Positions 10,701 through 24,760 of a stretch of 64,000 nucleotides of DNA are shown here, piece by piece. Source of the stretch: Calliopsis andreniformis (lineage: Eukaryota > Arthropoda > Insecta > Hymenoptera > Andrenidae). Position numbers and translations under genes: made by a program. Positions within the stretch are counted from its first letter, which is position 1; each line of letters opens with the position of its first letter. The stretch covers positions 12,750,961 through 12,814,960 of the forward strand of contig NC_135071.1 in the NCBI RefSeq assembly GCF_051401765.1, written 5' to 3'. A model generated the notes under the pieces. That model did not search any database, was not told the origin of the DNA, and worked only from the letters and a program-made list of their open reading frames with translations.

Positions 10701-13539
10701 AAAAGATAAATATATATTTAGAAATGAAGTATAAAAAGATTTGTTGAACAATATTTAAACATTCAATTTTAAAATATTTTTTAATATAGTAGTGATTTAG
10801 CTTGCCCAATATTATTAAAGTGAAATTAGTTTTATAATAGGTTCCCAACCGTACTTACACTGATTTAATATATTTCGTTTAACACTAAACAAATCAACCC
10901 CTAATTAATGTAACGCATTGTAACTGAAGGAGCAACTCGAGGCAGAGACTGGGCGTTTAATAATAGACGACTTGATGCAATTACGCCTTTCTAAACTTCA
11001 TGCAATTTCAATGGGTCGCGTTCAATGGGGCAAAAAGTAGTAAAGGTACGCGACACATCAAACATTTGTGTCTCAAGTGGTTCGAGCTTGCTCAGTCCAT
11101 TGTTTCAAATTTTTGTTCAAGGCACTATGCCTCGTTCTTTTATCAAAATTATAAACGAATAAAGGAAAATAGAAATCTTATTGTTGCTATTGCTAAGTTT
11201 TCGTTGTCTGTGTTTAATTATTTAGAGAAAATGAATTTTTCTTTGATGTACCCTTAGGCAAATATTGACCACACAAGAGTGTTATGTTATTACACTAAGT
11301 GAATTATTGATAACAAATCTGTGGCAAAAAATTTCACAATGTTACGTTCTACAATTTTTAACTTCGAAAATTCAGACAAAATTTACGTAACTTTATAATA
11401 AATAACTAAATTGATTTCAATTCTGCGAAAAATGATTTTCAACTCTGAAGCATAAGATAAAATTGATTTACTTGCGCAGTGAGTAATTCGATTAAATGTA
11501 AGTCGATTGATGTGGCGAAGATCATATGTTATACATGGAAAAACACAAAGGTGTCGACTCTTTGGATTTAGTATCGCGACATTCCAATCAGCAGACTTAA
11601 TGAATCGATACAAGTAACTTGTTGGGAATACGGTTAATCAGGTACGATTTATCAGTTCCAGCGGCTGCTGAGATATTACTAGCGTTCTCTAAACAGACCG
11701 ATCAATAAGCGCATTCAGTTCAAGGAAGCCGAGGAACTAGCGTAAAAATAAACAGATGAAGAACCACCTGAATTTCCGGCTTTCTTAATTAGCAGCAACC
11801 TGCCTAATTAACTGGCAATCTTTCATCCCGAGGATTTTCTTTCCACTTTGGTAAACGAATAAGGCTCGCGTGCATCCGGGAAGACGAAGGCTAGGGAAAA
11901 CCCGTTGTTAGAAATAAACACGTATCTGCGTTAATGATGATTACTTCCACCTTAAGTATGATAATGATTGCTGATACTATTAAGATAATAATATCGTAAA
12001 TAGTTCGTCTCCTTGGCGGTGAAGAGAACTTTTGTTTTCTTTCTTAAATGAATTATGACAGAAACATTTATTCCATTTCTATGTAGGATGTAAGTGTACT
12101 TCTTAATAAGGTACAAATTAAGTATATAAACAAGTTAACCAATTATTTTACACCTGTAGTGCATTATTTGAGTTTCATGATAAGGTGTTCAGTTTAATTG
12201 GAAATTAATGGAAATAAATGTAATTGAGAAATAATGTAAAAAGGATGTTTAGAAGAGGTCATAATGAAGGAAGGAGATAATTGAAATCGGTCTATTATCA
12301 AAAACAAATATGTATAAAGATATGGTCTTTGATAAGATGGTATAATTTGTTGAAAACGAAAGTGTGTTTCGCAGCGAGTTATTTTTGCTTCAATTTCCTC
12401 TGAATTTGTCTTTAAAGATGTCTGTGAAATCTTCCAGCGATTTATAGGTTACATAAATCGGAAGTGGATCGTAAAATACAGCGGATGTTTTCTGCTTTAA
12501 CGAAGTTTGAGATTTATGATACACAATTTTGTTACGGTTTGGTACCTTTGAATAGCCAGCATAAAGAGCGTCTATTAGACGTTTAGAGATCGCTATCTAC
12601 TGTAAGAATTTCATTTTTGTACCAATTTTGATTGATGGAGCTAATTTTTTACGTCATTTCCAGCACTAAGTGATTTACAATCTTTTATAGTGAAAAATCG
12701 ATATGTACAGTGCATTCCACGCATTTCACACTTTTCGCTAAGTAATACACCATAGTTAAATCCTCGTCTTTTGGGGTACTTTTTTCCTCAACAGAAATTT
12801 CCAGTATAGTTCCTACTACTTATACATATATCTCAGCCAGATGAAATTTCATTTTAGCAATAAAAAAGAAAAGGTTTTTAAATAATACAAGGACTTTTCT
12901 TCAGTTTCAATTACTAAATACGCGTAATATGGTGACCAATCCTGTTGAACAGCAAACGAAGATGACTGGATTCAATATTCAAAATGTAAAAAATGGTCCC
13001 AAGTTTTTAAACTTCTGCAATTATTATGGAAAAGTTTTGTTTAAACGGGAAAAAATAATTTTTTCTTTTTATTATTTCCAAAATAAGTATTTTTTATATG
13101 AGTCATCTATATGAGATGACCTCTCCCATATTTTTTCTATTTTTTTCGTAAACCAAAGATTACTTTTGATTTCTACACATCCATTCTAATTCAACATGAA
13201 CTACTCTTTAGAAATATATTTTTCTATTTGCAATAACAATTGCATTCATTATGTATCGAGACACTAAAAAAGTAGGCCATCTCCTCAGAACCACCCTCAA
13301 CTAATCTTTCATTAAAGTAGCAATATTTAGCAACAAGAAAGCTGATCTCGCTATTTCCCCCACTTTGCCTCGCTTTCCACCGATTCTCGCTCTCGATGCC
13401 ACCCAAGCGAGAAGACAGAGCCATCCCGCACAAAGGCGGGCAGTAAAAACCTGAATTCCTTTCCGTCATAATTAACGACACTCCACGTAATTAACTGCTC
13501 ATCTTCGATCCCGATGACCCACGCTCTCCTTCGAAGAGG

Positions 13540-14130
13540 ATCCTGCCATGGGTTCACGTACGGCGAAGTTCAAGGGTGTTAGTGCGAGAAGGGAAGCTAT
13601 AAAAGAGGGGGATGAACAGAAGTGACCAAGGGAGGGGAGGGGCAGAAAGAATGAAACGGATGAAGAGAGAGTTCGTACGAACGGAGACGAAGATCGAGGG
13701 AAGAGAAGACGAAGAGGAAGAAAGTGGTTCGAGAGAAAGTGAAACAGATAGAGGCGAAGGAAGAGGACGAGGTTCCAGGCGATGGCGTGATGGCGAGGGA
13801 GGGGAAGCGCAGTGTGTGAAGGCAGTTTGCGCCTGTAGGATTATTAATCAACGGCTAGGCGGCGGCGGCGGCTCTTTAAGCCACCGTCACACCGAAACGA
13901 GCCAACCCGGACGGTGATTACTCTTTCTACCTCTCACGATATCCTTTTTATTCTTCTTCACGGGCCAATCATCCGGTGACTTGCACGAAATTAGCCCTGC
14001 AACGCGATCGATAAGGAATGCGATTAACCAGCGAGCTGCGCCGTATCTGTTTCCTTTAAATACGAGGGTCACTCGGTGAGTAAAGGGACATAAGGTCTGG
14101 GTTAGGCAGCTTGAACAATACCTCGATAAA
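13540..14130. promoter_or_regulatory. CpG-rich island with purine tract, TATA-like box and GGC run
   Basis: Contains TATAAAAG at 13598-13605 (plus strand), a long G/A-rich tract (13610-13800), a GGC trinucleotide run at 13859-13872 and a balanced, CpG-containing stretch to 14130. A promoter is possible but no transcript or gene downstream on the plus strand is recognisable. The open frames in the purine tract are composition artefacts. Confidence 0.22.
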
Positions 14131-14748
14131 AGGTATGATACTCTTAAGCTGTTTACAGCGAGGCAACAACGAGACATTTTGTCGCCTCTTGTTATTTATA
14201 GCGCGTAACTTAACAACTGTGCGCTTTCGAGCTTATGCATTTGAACTTTTCATTATCTTTGTGTCTAGAACCTGTACTCCAAAAGTGTCTCGTGTTCTTT
14301 TTTCATTTTTACACGAGAGGGGAGAAATTGTTGCTCGTTGTTGCCTCAAGGTAGACAACTTCAGAGTATTAAATTGGTGTCCCTGTAGTTTGTTTAGGAT
14401 AGTTGTTTGTCGATTGTTTTGTATATTTAATCGCTATCACTCAGTGTCAGTTAACAGTGAAGTCTCCTAGAATAGTGCGCTGTGGAAGAATATTATTCCA
14501 TTAAAAGATTTTTGGTTTCTGCAGGGATTGTTCTATGCAATCTAAACAAGGTTTCTTCTTGTTTCTGCTCTAAAGAAATCGTCATATGGAACGAGGTTTT
14601 CCAACAACGAAAAGCGAAAACAAATCTGCAGAACTAGTTCAGAGAGCAAGCTAAGCGCAATGATCATTATTAGCGTAAAAAGTTTTTTATTAGCTAACAG
14701 GGGGATGAAATGTTGAAAGTTAGAGTGCATATTTGAAGTGCTATATCC

Positions 14749-14777
14749 ATAGATCCATAGATTAACTATGGATCTAT
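14749..14777. repeat. Perfect 12-bp-arm palindrome
   Basis: ATAGATCCATAG, a 5-bp loop (ATTAA) and CTATGGATCTAT form a perfect inverted repeat, preceded by a further half copy (ATATCCAT). Function unknown. Confidence 0.7.
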
Positions 14778-15973
14778 AAACCGTATTAAAACAGCAGTCG
14801 TTTCTCCTTTGACTTATTGAATAACTCTCGTTCTGATCGATAGCGTCGCTGGGACAAAGTCAGGAACAGGTTCGCACGGAATTGCAAGAGGAGATTCGTT
14901 TCTCGTGGTGTCCCTCGGTTTCCTTCTTTCCCAAATCCTGGGGTTGCTCCTGGCGCTGCTTGCTTCGTATCGGACCACGCCTTCGCCAGTTGACAGAGAA
15001 GAGATCGCCTTTCTCGTTGTGAATGGAATTGTAAGGCTACTTCTAAGGGGTTCACTGCTTCCTCGTTGTGAGTCTGTTGCTACCTACGCCATTTTTCGTA
15101 ATTATTTTCCCATCTTTTTTCACTCCCAACTCTGGCAAGATAAAACGAATCGGCTACGTAGGAATTAACTTAGAAACGTGCCTCCTGTACTCTATGAGCT
15201 CATTGCTGGTGATGAATCGTGAGATTGTAACGAGCACAGACTGTCTTCTCGTTTGGAAAATAAGGAAGTATGAGAATAAAATGAAATAGAAATGTCAATT
15301 TTTTAGATTTTTTATAGATTATAATTCTGGAATTATGACTAGAAGCTTTGGATTAAAAGTTATTTCTTATTCTACTTCCCGATTGGCAAGGCAACTTTCA
15401 ATGACCCTTTGAGTTCACGTTGACACAATCCTGTTTCTTCTTTTTATTTATAATGCAGATATAATGAGAAGCGTTAATACAAATTAATCTCACGTGTAGG
15501 TATACGCACAAAAGTTGAAAGCATATGTAAGTTCTTGCTACACCAAGTGGTTAACCCTTTCAGGCTCAGTGGCCATAAAATTGAACATAAACATCGAGGA
15601 TTAATTATACTGCATTAAGAGCTTTGTAACTTTGAATACCCTAAAGTGTAATGTAATGCATCTTGTTACTTCTGTATGTGAGGGATACTGCAATTCATTA
15701 AGTGAGATTGCTATAAAAATATTTTATGCGAATTTTAATCCTCATCCATTCTATATATTCCCAATTTAATATATCCCTTGATGTTAAATTGCGACAATTG
15801 TAAACAATTAGTATAATAAAAACAGAAATGGTTAAATGTGAGGTTTCTCTTATTAAAAATAAAAAGAGTATTTTAGATGCATTTATGTGCGTATAATTTA
15901 TGTGCAAGACACACTGCTTTCTTACACTTACCACATAGTCGAAAGTAAAACGTGTCAAATTGGCACCAGGGAC

Positions 15974-16135
15974 CAGTATTGCCAGATACCAGGACAAAAT
16001 GTCTTCCAGTAATGCAATAGAGTAGAGTAATAGAAAACTGAGCTGCAGTTAAACACCACGCTTTACCCCCATTCTTCTATTCTTCCATATACAACGTCAC
16101 TGGAAGACATTTTCTCCTAGCATATAGCAATACTA
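15974..16135. mobile_element. 162-bp hAT-like non-autonomous element with 8-bp target duplication
   Basis: Begins CAGTATTGCC and ends with the near-inverse AGCAATACTA. It is flanked by perfect 8-bp direct repeats CCAGGGAC (15966-15973 and 16136-16143). Further inside, ~45-bp imperfect arms share AAAATGTCTTCCAGT. CAGNNTTGCC-type ends with 8-bp duplications are typical of hAT transposons. No coding capacity. Confidence 0.8.
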
Positions 16136-16339
16136 CCAGGGACAGACGAGGGCTAATTTTCCATGCCTGTTAGAACCAGATCAGCGAATTGCACATTTTT
16201 CTAGATAATAAAGAATAACTCACAGTCAGAAAACTTCAGAGACCATCAAATTGTAAAAAACTCCCAACAGGTCCAGCTGATAAACCCAAAAACGTCTATC
16301 TGAGATAAGACAGATTCGTCAATTTGCCTTCATTAAGCG

Positions 16340-16860
16340 TTTCCCACTGTGCTGCTATCTATGAGCCCTGAATCGCTCCCCTACCGTATAATGCCGCATA
16401 ATTGGACAACGCAGGGCGCAGAAAAACGAGGAGCATTTAAAGAAGGAAATGGCTACCTGTTCAACAGACTAGACGTAAATGGAAGAGAGAAACTAGTTCG
16501 AGGGACTCGAAAAGCTGGACTGGACAGTGTCGTATATATTGCAGACGATTACCGCGCAGACAGGAATGCCGTTCGCGTGCCACGAAGGCTCGGGAAGCTC
16601 GGAGCCAGCGTCTAGTATCTCACGGTGGAAATCTAAATGAGATTCGATCCGTCCAAGAAGCCTCCGAGCTTCCACGATTCAATCCTCGCAGCCAATCGAG
16701 GGAAAAGTGAAACCGCCTTTCTCGCCCTCCACGGTAATTCGATTCGATCTTCCGTAGGGTTGTCTTCCTTTCCTTCCCTTCCCTTCCCTTCCTCCCCCCC
16801 TGCGCCGCGACCTTCTTTCGCGCGAAATTCTCGGGGAATATGATTCCCGACGAAGCCGCT
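16340..16860. promoter_or_regulatory. CpG-rich island with CCCTT microsatellite
   Basis: Moderate-to-high GC block in AT-rich intron, including a polypyrimidine CCCTT run at 16763-16800. Short frames are open on both strands, without family resemblance. Regulatory role only a possibility. Confidence 0.2.
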
Positions 16861-18295
16861 GTGTTTATCGGGCCAACTGGAAAATATTGTGAAAATAGTG
16901 TTTCGAATCGACGAATTTATCATTCTGATTGCTCGAGGGTGAGAAACTTTGTTGTTTAGGTGGATATTCGCGTTTATGACTGGGGCTTTTTGCGCGGAGC
17001 TCGAGGGACGAAGTGGTAAAATGGATACAGGAGCTTCCGTGATCGATTAAGACAGAAGCTTTTCTTTTTAACGCTCCGTTTACGGACGTTTCTTACATCA
17101 ATTTGACGCACGAACATGACCATATATTTTCTTCAAGAAATAATATAATTATGCACTATTGACTTAAGCACGAAACTGAGAAATAATAAATGAAATGGAA
17201 TATTAAATTATTTATTTTAAACTTACTATATTTATAGAAACAGTGCTACTGGGTTTCTTCTATCAGATGTGAGGTATCAGGTTCTCGAAGTATCGCCGCT
17301 GGCTATATTTTTTATTTTACTTTTGACGATTACTGTCTTGAAGAATTAACTCTTTTGTTATTTTTAGATTTATTACTGCAGTAATTATTTAGTGAGTGAA
17401 GCCAATATACTAGCATTAATGCTTGTTTATCATTGCGTTAAAGTGATGCATATTAGTAGAGATAGATATACCACGCAGAAAATTTCAAAATTAGGTTTTG
17501 AAGAAAATGAATTTGGATTTATATTTGTCTCGTTGAATAGATGAAAGTCAGTGTAAGTGCCAGAAAAAAATGTAAACGGTTTAGGTAATTTTCCACATAA
17601 AATTTGGACTGCGTCAAAATTACGTGGGAGTGTTAATGACTGTGAAATGTTCTACACATGTTCACGTAATGAAAGAAGTGAAAGAGCTTTGAAGAGGTCT
17701 TTGCATTATATTAAGGCAAATTTAAACGTTTCACTTTGGAGAATCATTATGGATGATTGATCCTCAGTGAATAAAGTGTGAAGGTTCTTTTCATCAGCAA
17801 TGAAAGTGAAGAGCGAAGGAAGGAGAGCCTCGCTCTTTTTGATAAAAGAAATGCAGTGATAAATTTGAACCTAATATTTCTATTATTTTATGATATTCTT
17901 CTATAAAATTATTCAATTCTTGCATTTAATATTCCACTTTTCGACACATTGCAAACTGTAATATAACGAAGTGAATTGAACCACTGGATTGGTGTAAATA
18001 CTCCAGCTTTCATCTTCACTTGCAATGTTGATGAATCATTTACGATGATCACTCAAAATGAAACGTCTAACTTCGCCTTTAATGACAAGACTGAAGCAAC
18101 ATTAAATGAAGAATTAATAAGGAAATACTTGCTCTTTGACAAAACCAACGCGAGGAGTTCTGATTAAGGTTAAACTAGTTCAGAAGGCCCAAGAAATTTA
18201 CTTGTTACACCAATGCAATTAATTTCTACGATATTGAGTCGAGATTGCTTTCATCAAACTTGAAAAATATTCCTATCTCAAGTCAATGTACTAAT

Positions 18296-18352
18296 TAAGG
18301 TAAATGCCCCAGTACCTGGACACTTAAGATGTTAAATGTCCTAGTAAGTGTA
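18296..18352. repeat. Dispersed repeat (family C), copy 2
   Basis: CCAGTACCTGGACACTTAAG, a TTAAATGTCC core and AGTAAGTGTACAACC follow in the same order as at 8908-8983. Direct orientation relative to copy 1. Confidence 0.5.
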
Positions 18353-20966
18353 CAACCAAAAATTATATATCCCAACACTTAAATCGTGCCCCAATAACTC
18401 TCACCCTCCTTTATGATAATACACTTTATTTTTCTTATTAGAATTATGTATATCTTTATTACAATTTAAGCTTAAGACTGAATAAAGTTGGCATTACTGG
18501 TACAGTAACCTTACATAGAAAAATAATTTCCTATTAAATATACGAACACTTCATAAAGGGAACTTGCTCCAGTAGGCCATCAAATTTCACAGGATAGTAA
18601 TTACGCACCATCGTAATAACTCGCGCCAGTAACTGATAATTATCGAGTAGTTAACGAGACGAAGGACAATTCGTTCAGCCATTCGCGACATTTGATTGTC
18701 GTTACACGTGGCGGTATCCATCCCTCACAGAGATTCGAATATAATCTCCGAGGGAAGACGCCATCGAGATTTATTGAACGAATCGGACGGTACAATATTT
18801 CTGGTATCCCATAGAAACTATCTTGGGGCGAGATGGAGCGGCGATAAAAATGATCGTACTCCGAGAAGGAAGTAGAGGGAGGAGAGCAGGAAGACGAAGT
18901 GGAAGGAACGAAAACTGAGGATGGTGTCAGGTGATACTGATGTTGGAATGTATAGGCCAGAAATGTGTTCGCAGGAGCGCGTGACAAGCTTTGGAAACGT
19001 TCCCATATTTATACGAGGAAATAAAGAGAGACAGTTTCCCCTAATGCAACGTATGCGCGTTATGAATTTCCATTTCAGCTACCATCTGTTTAGAAAAAAC
19101 GAACCTGCTCTCGTAGCGTGACAAATATTCTGCGCTGAATGTTTCATACAATGAAAAAGGTTGCTCGAATTATTGCAGTTTCGAAGGGGAGAGAGAATGA
19201 AAGTTAAATAAATAATACTTTATGCGCAATTTTCGTGGGTACTTCATGAAGTTTTAACTTAATATTTTTGGTCTAGAGGATTCAGACTAAATGTTCATAG
19301 CTTGCAATTTTATATGTTGCTGCTTTTACATTGAAGAATCTTGTACCTGCTCTATCTTTTTGTTTTCATATCCTGAGCGAGAAAGTGTTAGGGAAATATT
19401 AGTATTGAGAAAATTATAGAAACATGTTAATAGGATTCTATGTGATTAGTTTTTTTTGTAAGGGTTTAACATTGCATCAACATCTGGGTCTTGGGTTATT
19501 AGCGATGGGATTTTAAAATGTTCTGATTAGGTGAAATAGATTCGATTGGATCAAATACTTAATGGTATCCTTGATGTGTTCTTGTGTAGATAAAATAGTA
19601 TCTGGAGTGATTCCATATTTCTAGCTTTGGAGTTCAAACCTTCTGCATTCCTATAGATAGTAGGTGGTGAATCGTTATGAATTTGTGGCAGCTATTGCAA
19701 TAGGGTAGTTCCATTTTCTTGATTATTCTTGCTTTTCTGCACATGTCACCATTTGAGATTCGTTGGTCAAAATTTTTGTTCAATTTTTCTCTGACAATCT
19801 TTCTGTTTGTTTCAGGAGATCCTACTGATTCGATGGGAATGCTACAGTTTCTTTAAAACTGAAATCTTGAAGTGCTGTATACGAAGCTATTAATTTTTCT
19901 AAATGGGAAAATTCAAATGAAAGAATTTCTCATTTTTAGTGTCCACGAAAAAACAGATTGTAATTTACTACTATACCCAGAAATTTTTGAGTCAAGAAAA
20001 CACTTTGTTGTTAATTTCTTCGTTGAATATTTTCAGAGTTTCGTCATTGAACTATGCTTATTGATTCTCAGCTAGTAGTCGAGTTTTCGATCAATACTCA
20101 AAATACCTACCACTACCTCTTTTGTTCTTACTATTCCACTGTAATAATCTAATAATACACTATCCATTTCCTTGCTACAGAGTCTATGGTATAGACTTAC
20201 GACTTAACAACAAGCTGGTATATCAAGAGGCACGTTGCTGGGACCAAGTCATGTTGTGCAAGTTCATTTTTCTTTCATCGAATATGAACGCCAGAGTGCA
20301 TAAAAGCAAAACTCGTCTGTTTTAAACAATTCGAAATTACAGGGGATAAGGTAACGAGTTTGTAATGAGGGACTGTACTTTACATATTTTAATGGATTAA
20401 TCCATCATCCATAATACGATTCAGGTAACGCTAGCGGACGATTTTCCCATTCGATGGGAAATGGGTTAAAAATCGTGTTTGATTAAAATAAAATAATATT
20501 TATGATCAGAGTGGGATGAAAATAATAAGAGCAAGTGAAGGGCAGCATAAGGAGATGAAAAACCGGACTGTAAGGATATACGTGTCGACGAGGCTGGATA
20601 ATATACAGGTTTTTAATGGAAAGATCCAGAAAGTGAGGATGAGTAATGGCGCGGAAGATGAGAAAGGATGAATAAAAGTAAACGATGAAATGGACTGGCG
20701 GAAGCAGAGTAAAAAACAGAACGAAAAAGATACCTTGATGCTCCGCTAGCTAGAGCTCTCTTGCGAACAAACGAACAATAAAACTAATTAAATTCATGAG
20801 CGATCGAATATAATGCTGGCTACATTCTGCAAGGAAATGACAGTACGCATTACGTCTAATTTACTTAACACATTTACTATTATGTAATTTTGCTATTTCC
20901 TTCGTGTTCTTCCATCTATACTATGTAATGCATGTTATTGAAAACAAGAATAACAATTTATGGTTC

Positions 20967-21276
20967 AATGACGTACAGAGGTTCATTATTTAAACCACTA
21001 TTGACCATTAAATTTTCAATTTTCAGATCATTCTTGTTTCTGAATTTTCTGGCTACCTTGTTTTAGAAAATTGAAGTATTTGAGAATTTTTTCGAATTTT
21101 TTAAAATACAGAAAACTTCAATAACGTACAGCAGAGGTTCATTATTTAAACCACTATTGACCATTAAATTTTCAATTTTCAGATCATTCTTGTTTCTGAA
21201 TTTTCTGGCTACCTTGTTTTAGAAAATTAAAGTATTTCAGAACTTTTTTTAATTTTTTAAAATACAGAAAACTTGA
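20967..21276. repeat. 156-bp tandem duplication
   Basis: Two head-to-tail copies with period 156 bp (GGTTCATTATTTAAACCACT starts at 20980 and 21136). They are nearly identical across the shared CTGGCTACCTTGTTTTAG segment and differ at only a few sites near the 3' part, so the duplication is recent. Confidence 0.85.
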
Positions 21277-22999
21277 TGAACCCAGTTTGAAGAGGGTTGC
21301 TTAAGTATTGGAACACTAAAATTGTACTATTTCAATATGAGAAAATGTGATTATTTGGTTTTTTAATATTCGATATATGTTCAACAATAATTTACATGCT
21401 AATTTCACTTCCCACGACTTTAATCTCTCAAACAGTTTTTAGATTTCTACTTCAACAAATTTCTGTCTTCTCAAGCGAAAGTCGAGGAACATTACATGTA
21501 AATGGCCCAATAGATTACGCAGATAATCGGTTGTTATCTCGCGTCGTCCAAGGCTTCGTGTTTAACGCTTATCAATAACATCTCCAAGCACAAAGAAATA
21601 AAGAACTGCATTGCGGAGGCAGTGCATCGACGTGATGGGAACAAGAGGAAAAAGGGCCATTAATAAATGCAGTATGTGGGACGAGCAGCCACCAAAAAGT
21701 CTGGCAACGAGGTCACCAAAGCATAAAATGGAGCAATAAGATGAGCAAAATAGATTGCTGTGCAAGGAGATACGAAAATAGGAAGCTTACAGGCTGCATC
21801 GCGCATACTAAGCGACACAATCACTGCATCCTTTCGAACAGTTCCAAGGAGATCTACAAGCATTATAATCGAGCTTTAATGCTCCCTGTACTAACTAGAC
21901 TACCAGACCATCGCCAATTAAAAGGATAATATCCTAATGGTGTCAGATTGGCGGCGTTAATGAAAAGACTAATCGAGGATAATGCAACTGCATTATTAAC
22001 GCTTTGTCAAGTATTCCTAATTTCAATATTGTGTCTACTGTGTTCACTGATATCTCACATTTACCTGGGTCCTGGATTTATGCCACTGGATGAGCAACTG
22101 GACTTTAAACGTTCTGAATGAAACTTCAATTTTCCATTCAGAGAGTGGAGGAAGTGTTCGAGTGTCCACGAAAATGGAAACATTGACTCGTCAATGTCCG
22201 AAATTTTAATCGAATTAAAGCAGTTACGAGTTATATGGGATTACAGCTACAAGCTTCAAATAGAAGTTCGGAATTGTTATGAGAGAGTTTAAAGTTCTTC
22301 TCCTATGAGAACAAAGTTTGAAACAATTCTAACAACATAACTAACAAGGAGAGTACAGTCCTACTGGCTTTGACCAAACTTTGCAAGTACACAGAGAATG
22401 GAAAAATGTGTGACCGCTGATAGTTCATGAAACATTTATAGTAAAATTCAGTATTCTTTCGCTTGGGATCACTAAAACATCAATGCACAGTTGCAATTTT
22501 AATTTGTAATGGATTCAAATATTTAAGACTCTGTGCAATATTCGTTACAAGCTCGTCACATATGAGCTTACATAGTATTAGATGGTAACCAAAATCCTAC
22601 ATCAACCACTAAGAATTCACTGTAAAGGCAAAGCTTCAATACATGAATTCATAGTGATTTGATTCGTGAAAAATAAATCTTTGTAAAAATGTGGTCACAT
22701 GAATTTTCACAAATTCTAGGAAAAACCTACTTTCTGTTTACTTGCTTCTTAGTCTACGAGCATCTTCGATAAAATTCAACTTAGAAATCCAAAAGAAGAG
22801 GATCCACCCTTCAAAACGACTTCAAGAAAGCTGTCGTACATCTCTTCACGAAGTTACAGCAATTAAAAAATGACCAACGTTTCGACGAAGTAGCCTCAAA
22901 CTTTGGCAGCTCCTGTATAAAACGATCCACGCGATTCCGTCATCAATTGAGTAATGTTCCAAGGCACTCGAAAGAAAGGGATTGAAAGAAAGTCAGGAG

Positions 23000-23620
23000 A
23001 GTTGGCTCGCTGCAGAGCTGGGGCAGCGTGGGTGAGAATGAGAGAACAGTGCACCGAATTGCGACGCCACGGATGTTACAGTCTGACGCGATAGAAATAA
23101 GAGGTGGGTAGGGGGGGGAAACGAGCGCTATGACAGCAAAGACGAGGACGAAGGGGAGGGGGAGAGAATCGAAGTAGCCTGTGGGACGCCAAGCCGCCAA
23201 AGAGTCTGGCAACGGGAGCAAATGGGCGCCGCGACGTCGCCTATTTTCATCTCTGTGTTGCATATGCATATACGTACTTGCACCCACTACTGCGTCCAAG
23301 CAGGGAGGAAGAATAGAGAAGGCAGAGAGGAACCGAGAGAGTCGTGCATACAGCATGCACTGATGCGTTCGCCGCGAACGTGGCCAAACGCCTAGGCTAC
23401 GAGGTCACGATGTCGCAATATGCCCTATGCTATTTTTCGCTCAGTCGTCGCTCCTCTTGCTCCTATTTTCTGCTCTTCCTTTATCTGGATTTTTTTTCTT
23501 TTCTACCGCGTCAACATATTTCGTGATATTATTGTTCATGTTCGAGGACATTTTTCACATTCTCTCGGCGCCCATTTCGCAACGTTCATGGCGCTTCGAG
23601 TAGGTAATTAGGGAATACAG
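23000..23620. promoter_or_regulatory. CpG-rich island
   Basis: GC-rich block with G-runs (23108-23117) and a 37-bp segment (23180-23216) that recurs at 21675-21711. Several frames are open by composition; none is recognisable. Possible regulatory sequence. Confidence 0.2.
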
Positions 23621-24499
23621 GATTCACTGAGATGTTACTTTTGATTTGGAAGCGAAGTAACTGTGATATTCCTTTGGGGAATATTTTTTATAGTCTTTAT
23701 TGGATGATTGAATTCCACTATTTTTTAAGCACCCGCTGTCATTTTTCAAATACGTATTTTATTCGATTCTTTTTTATTTCAACTGTATATTAACTGAAGC
23801 GTTGCATAAAAACGAGTGACTGTTACACTTTTTGTTTCTAGGCAGTCGTACCTTTTGTACCGAAAAAATATGCTTTGTCGACAGTGAAATATTGTACTAT
23901 TCTCTGCTTCTTTCACGTTTCTCTCCACGGCTGACAGCTCTCGGCACCGAATTTACACGCGTTTGATATTCATGCTTGTCACTGGGGATGTCCGAATTGC
24001 TGTTCCTCTTCTAAGTGATTTTTACAAGCTCGAATTTCTTTTCAATATTTTTTCGTTGAACATTTCTCTTGACATGCGCGTGGATGAAATTTATTTAGTG
24101 CTTTTCGTGACCTGAATCAATAACGAGGGATCGTGAGGACAAGATCAACTTGACACGGAAAAATCGAAGTACAAAATAAAGGATTTATAATTCTATTCTA
24201 TTTGATGCGTTATTTGTGTGAATTAGATAATGTAGAATTTCCTTGTGGAATAGTACTACGACCTTCGTTCGTTATGGAATAGAATCTTAATTAACTACAT
24301 TAATCAATGGCCTCAAATAGGAAATGATTAAGTATTGAGCAATATCGTATTCATAAACCAGAAAATTAATTTTAAGATTTTGCTGCATTACCCATAAACA
24401 AATTTTTTAATCCTTAACTGACAGGGTTAATGATTAAACCTTATCAGATCGAGGTGTAGTCATTTAGAATTTAAATATAAGTTTCCAAGAAGTAGAATT

Positions 24500-24760
24500 C
24501 AGAAAATTGAAAAAAATACATAAAAAGATTTCGAAAATTTGTAAAACAAGTATTTAAAAATGTCAAGGTTTCAAAAACTAAAAAATATTCAAAACTAAAG
24601 AGAGTTTAAAAAATTTTAAATTTCGAAAGCTTTAAAAATTAAAATTAAAAATTAAAGAATTTGAAACTTAAAAAATGTTTAAAACTAAGAAGAGTTCAAA
24701 GATTAAAAGAATTGTTAAAGGTAGCGAGGGGTTAAAACATTAAAAACTACTGACAGGTAA
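24500..24760. repeat. A-rich degenerate tandem sequence
   Basis: Low-complexity stretch built from degenerate AAAATTAAA/TTCAAAA units without a clean period. Non-coding. Confidence 0.5.

Noticed and set aside
13597..13917. Overlapping ORFs in the purine-rich island
   Set aside because: Both strands are open because G/A-rich sequence rarely makes stops; product is Arg/Glu/Gly low complexity.
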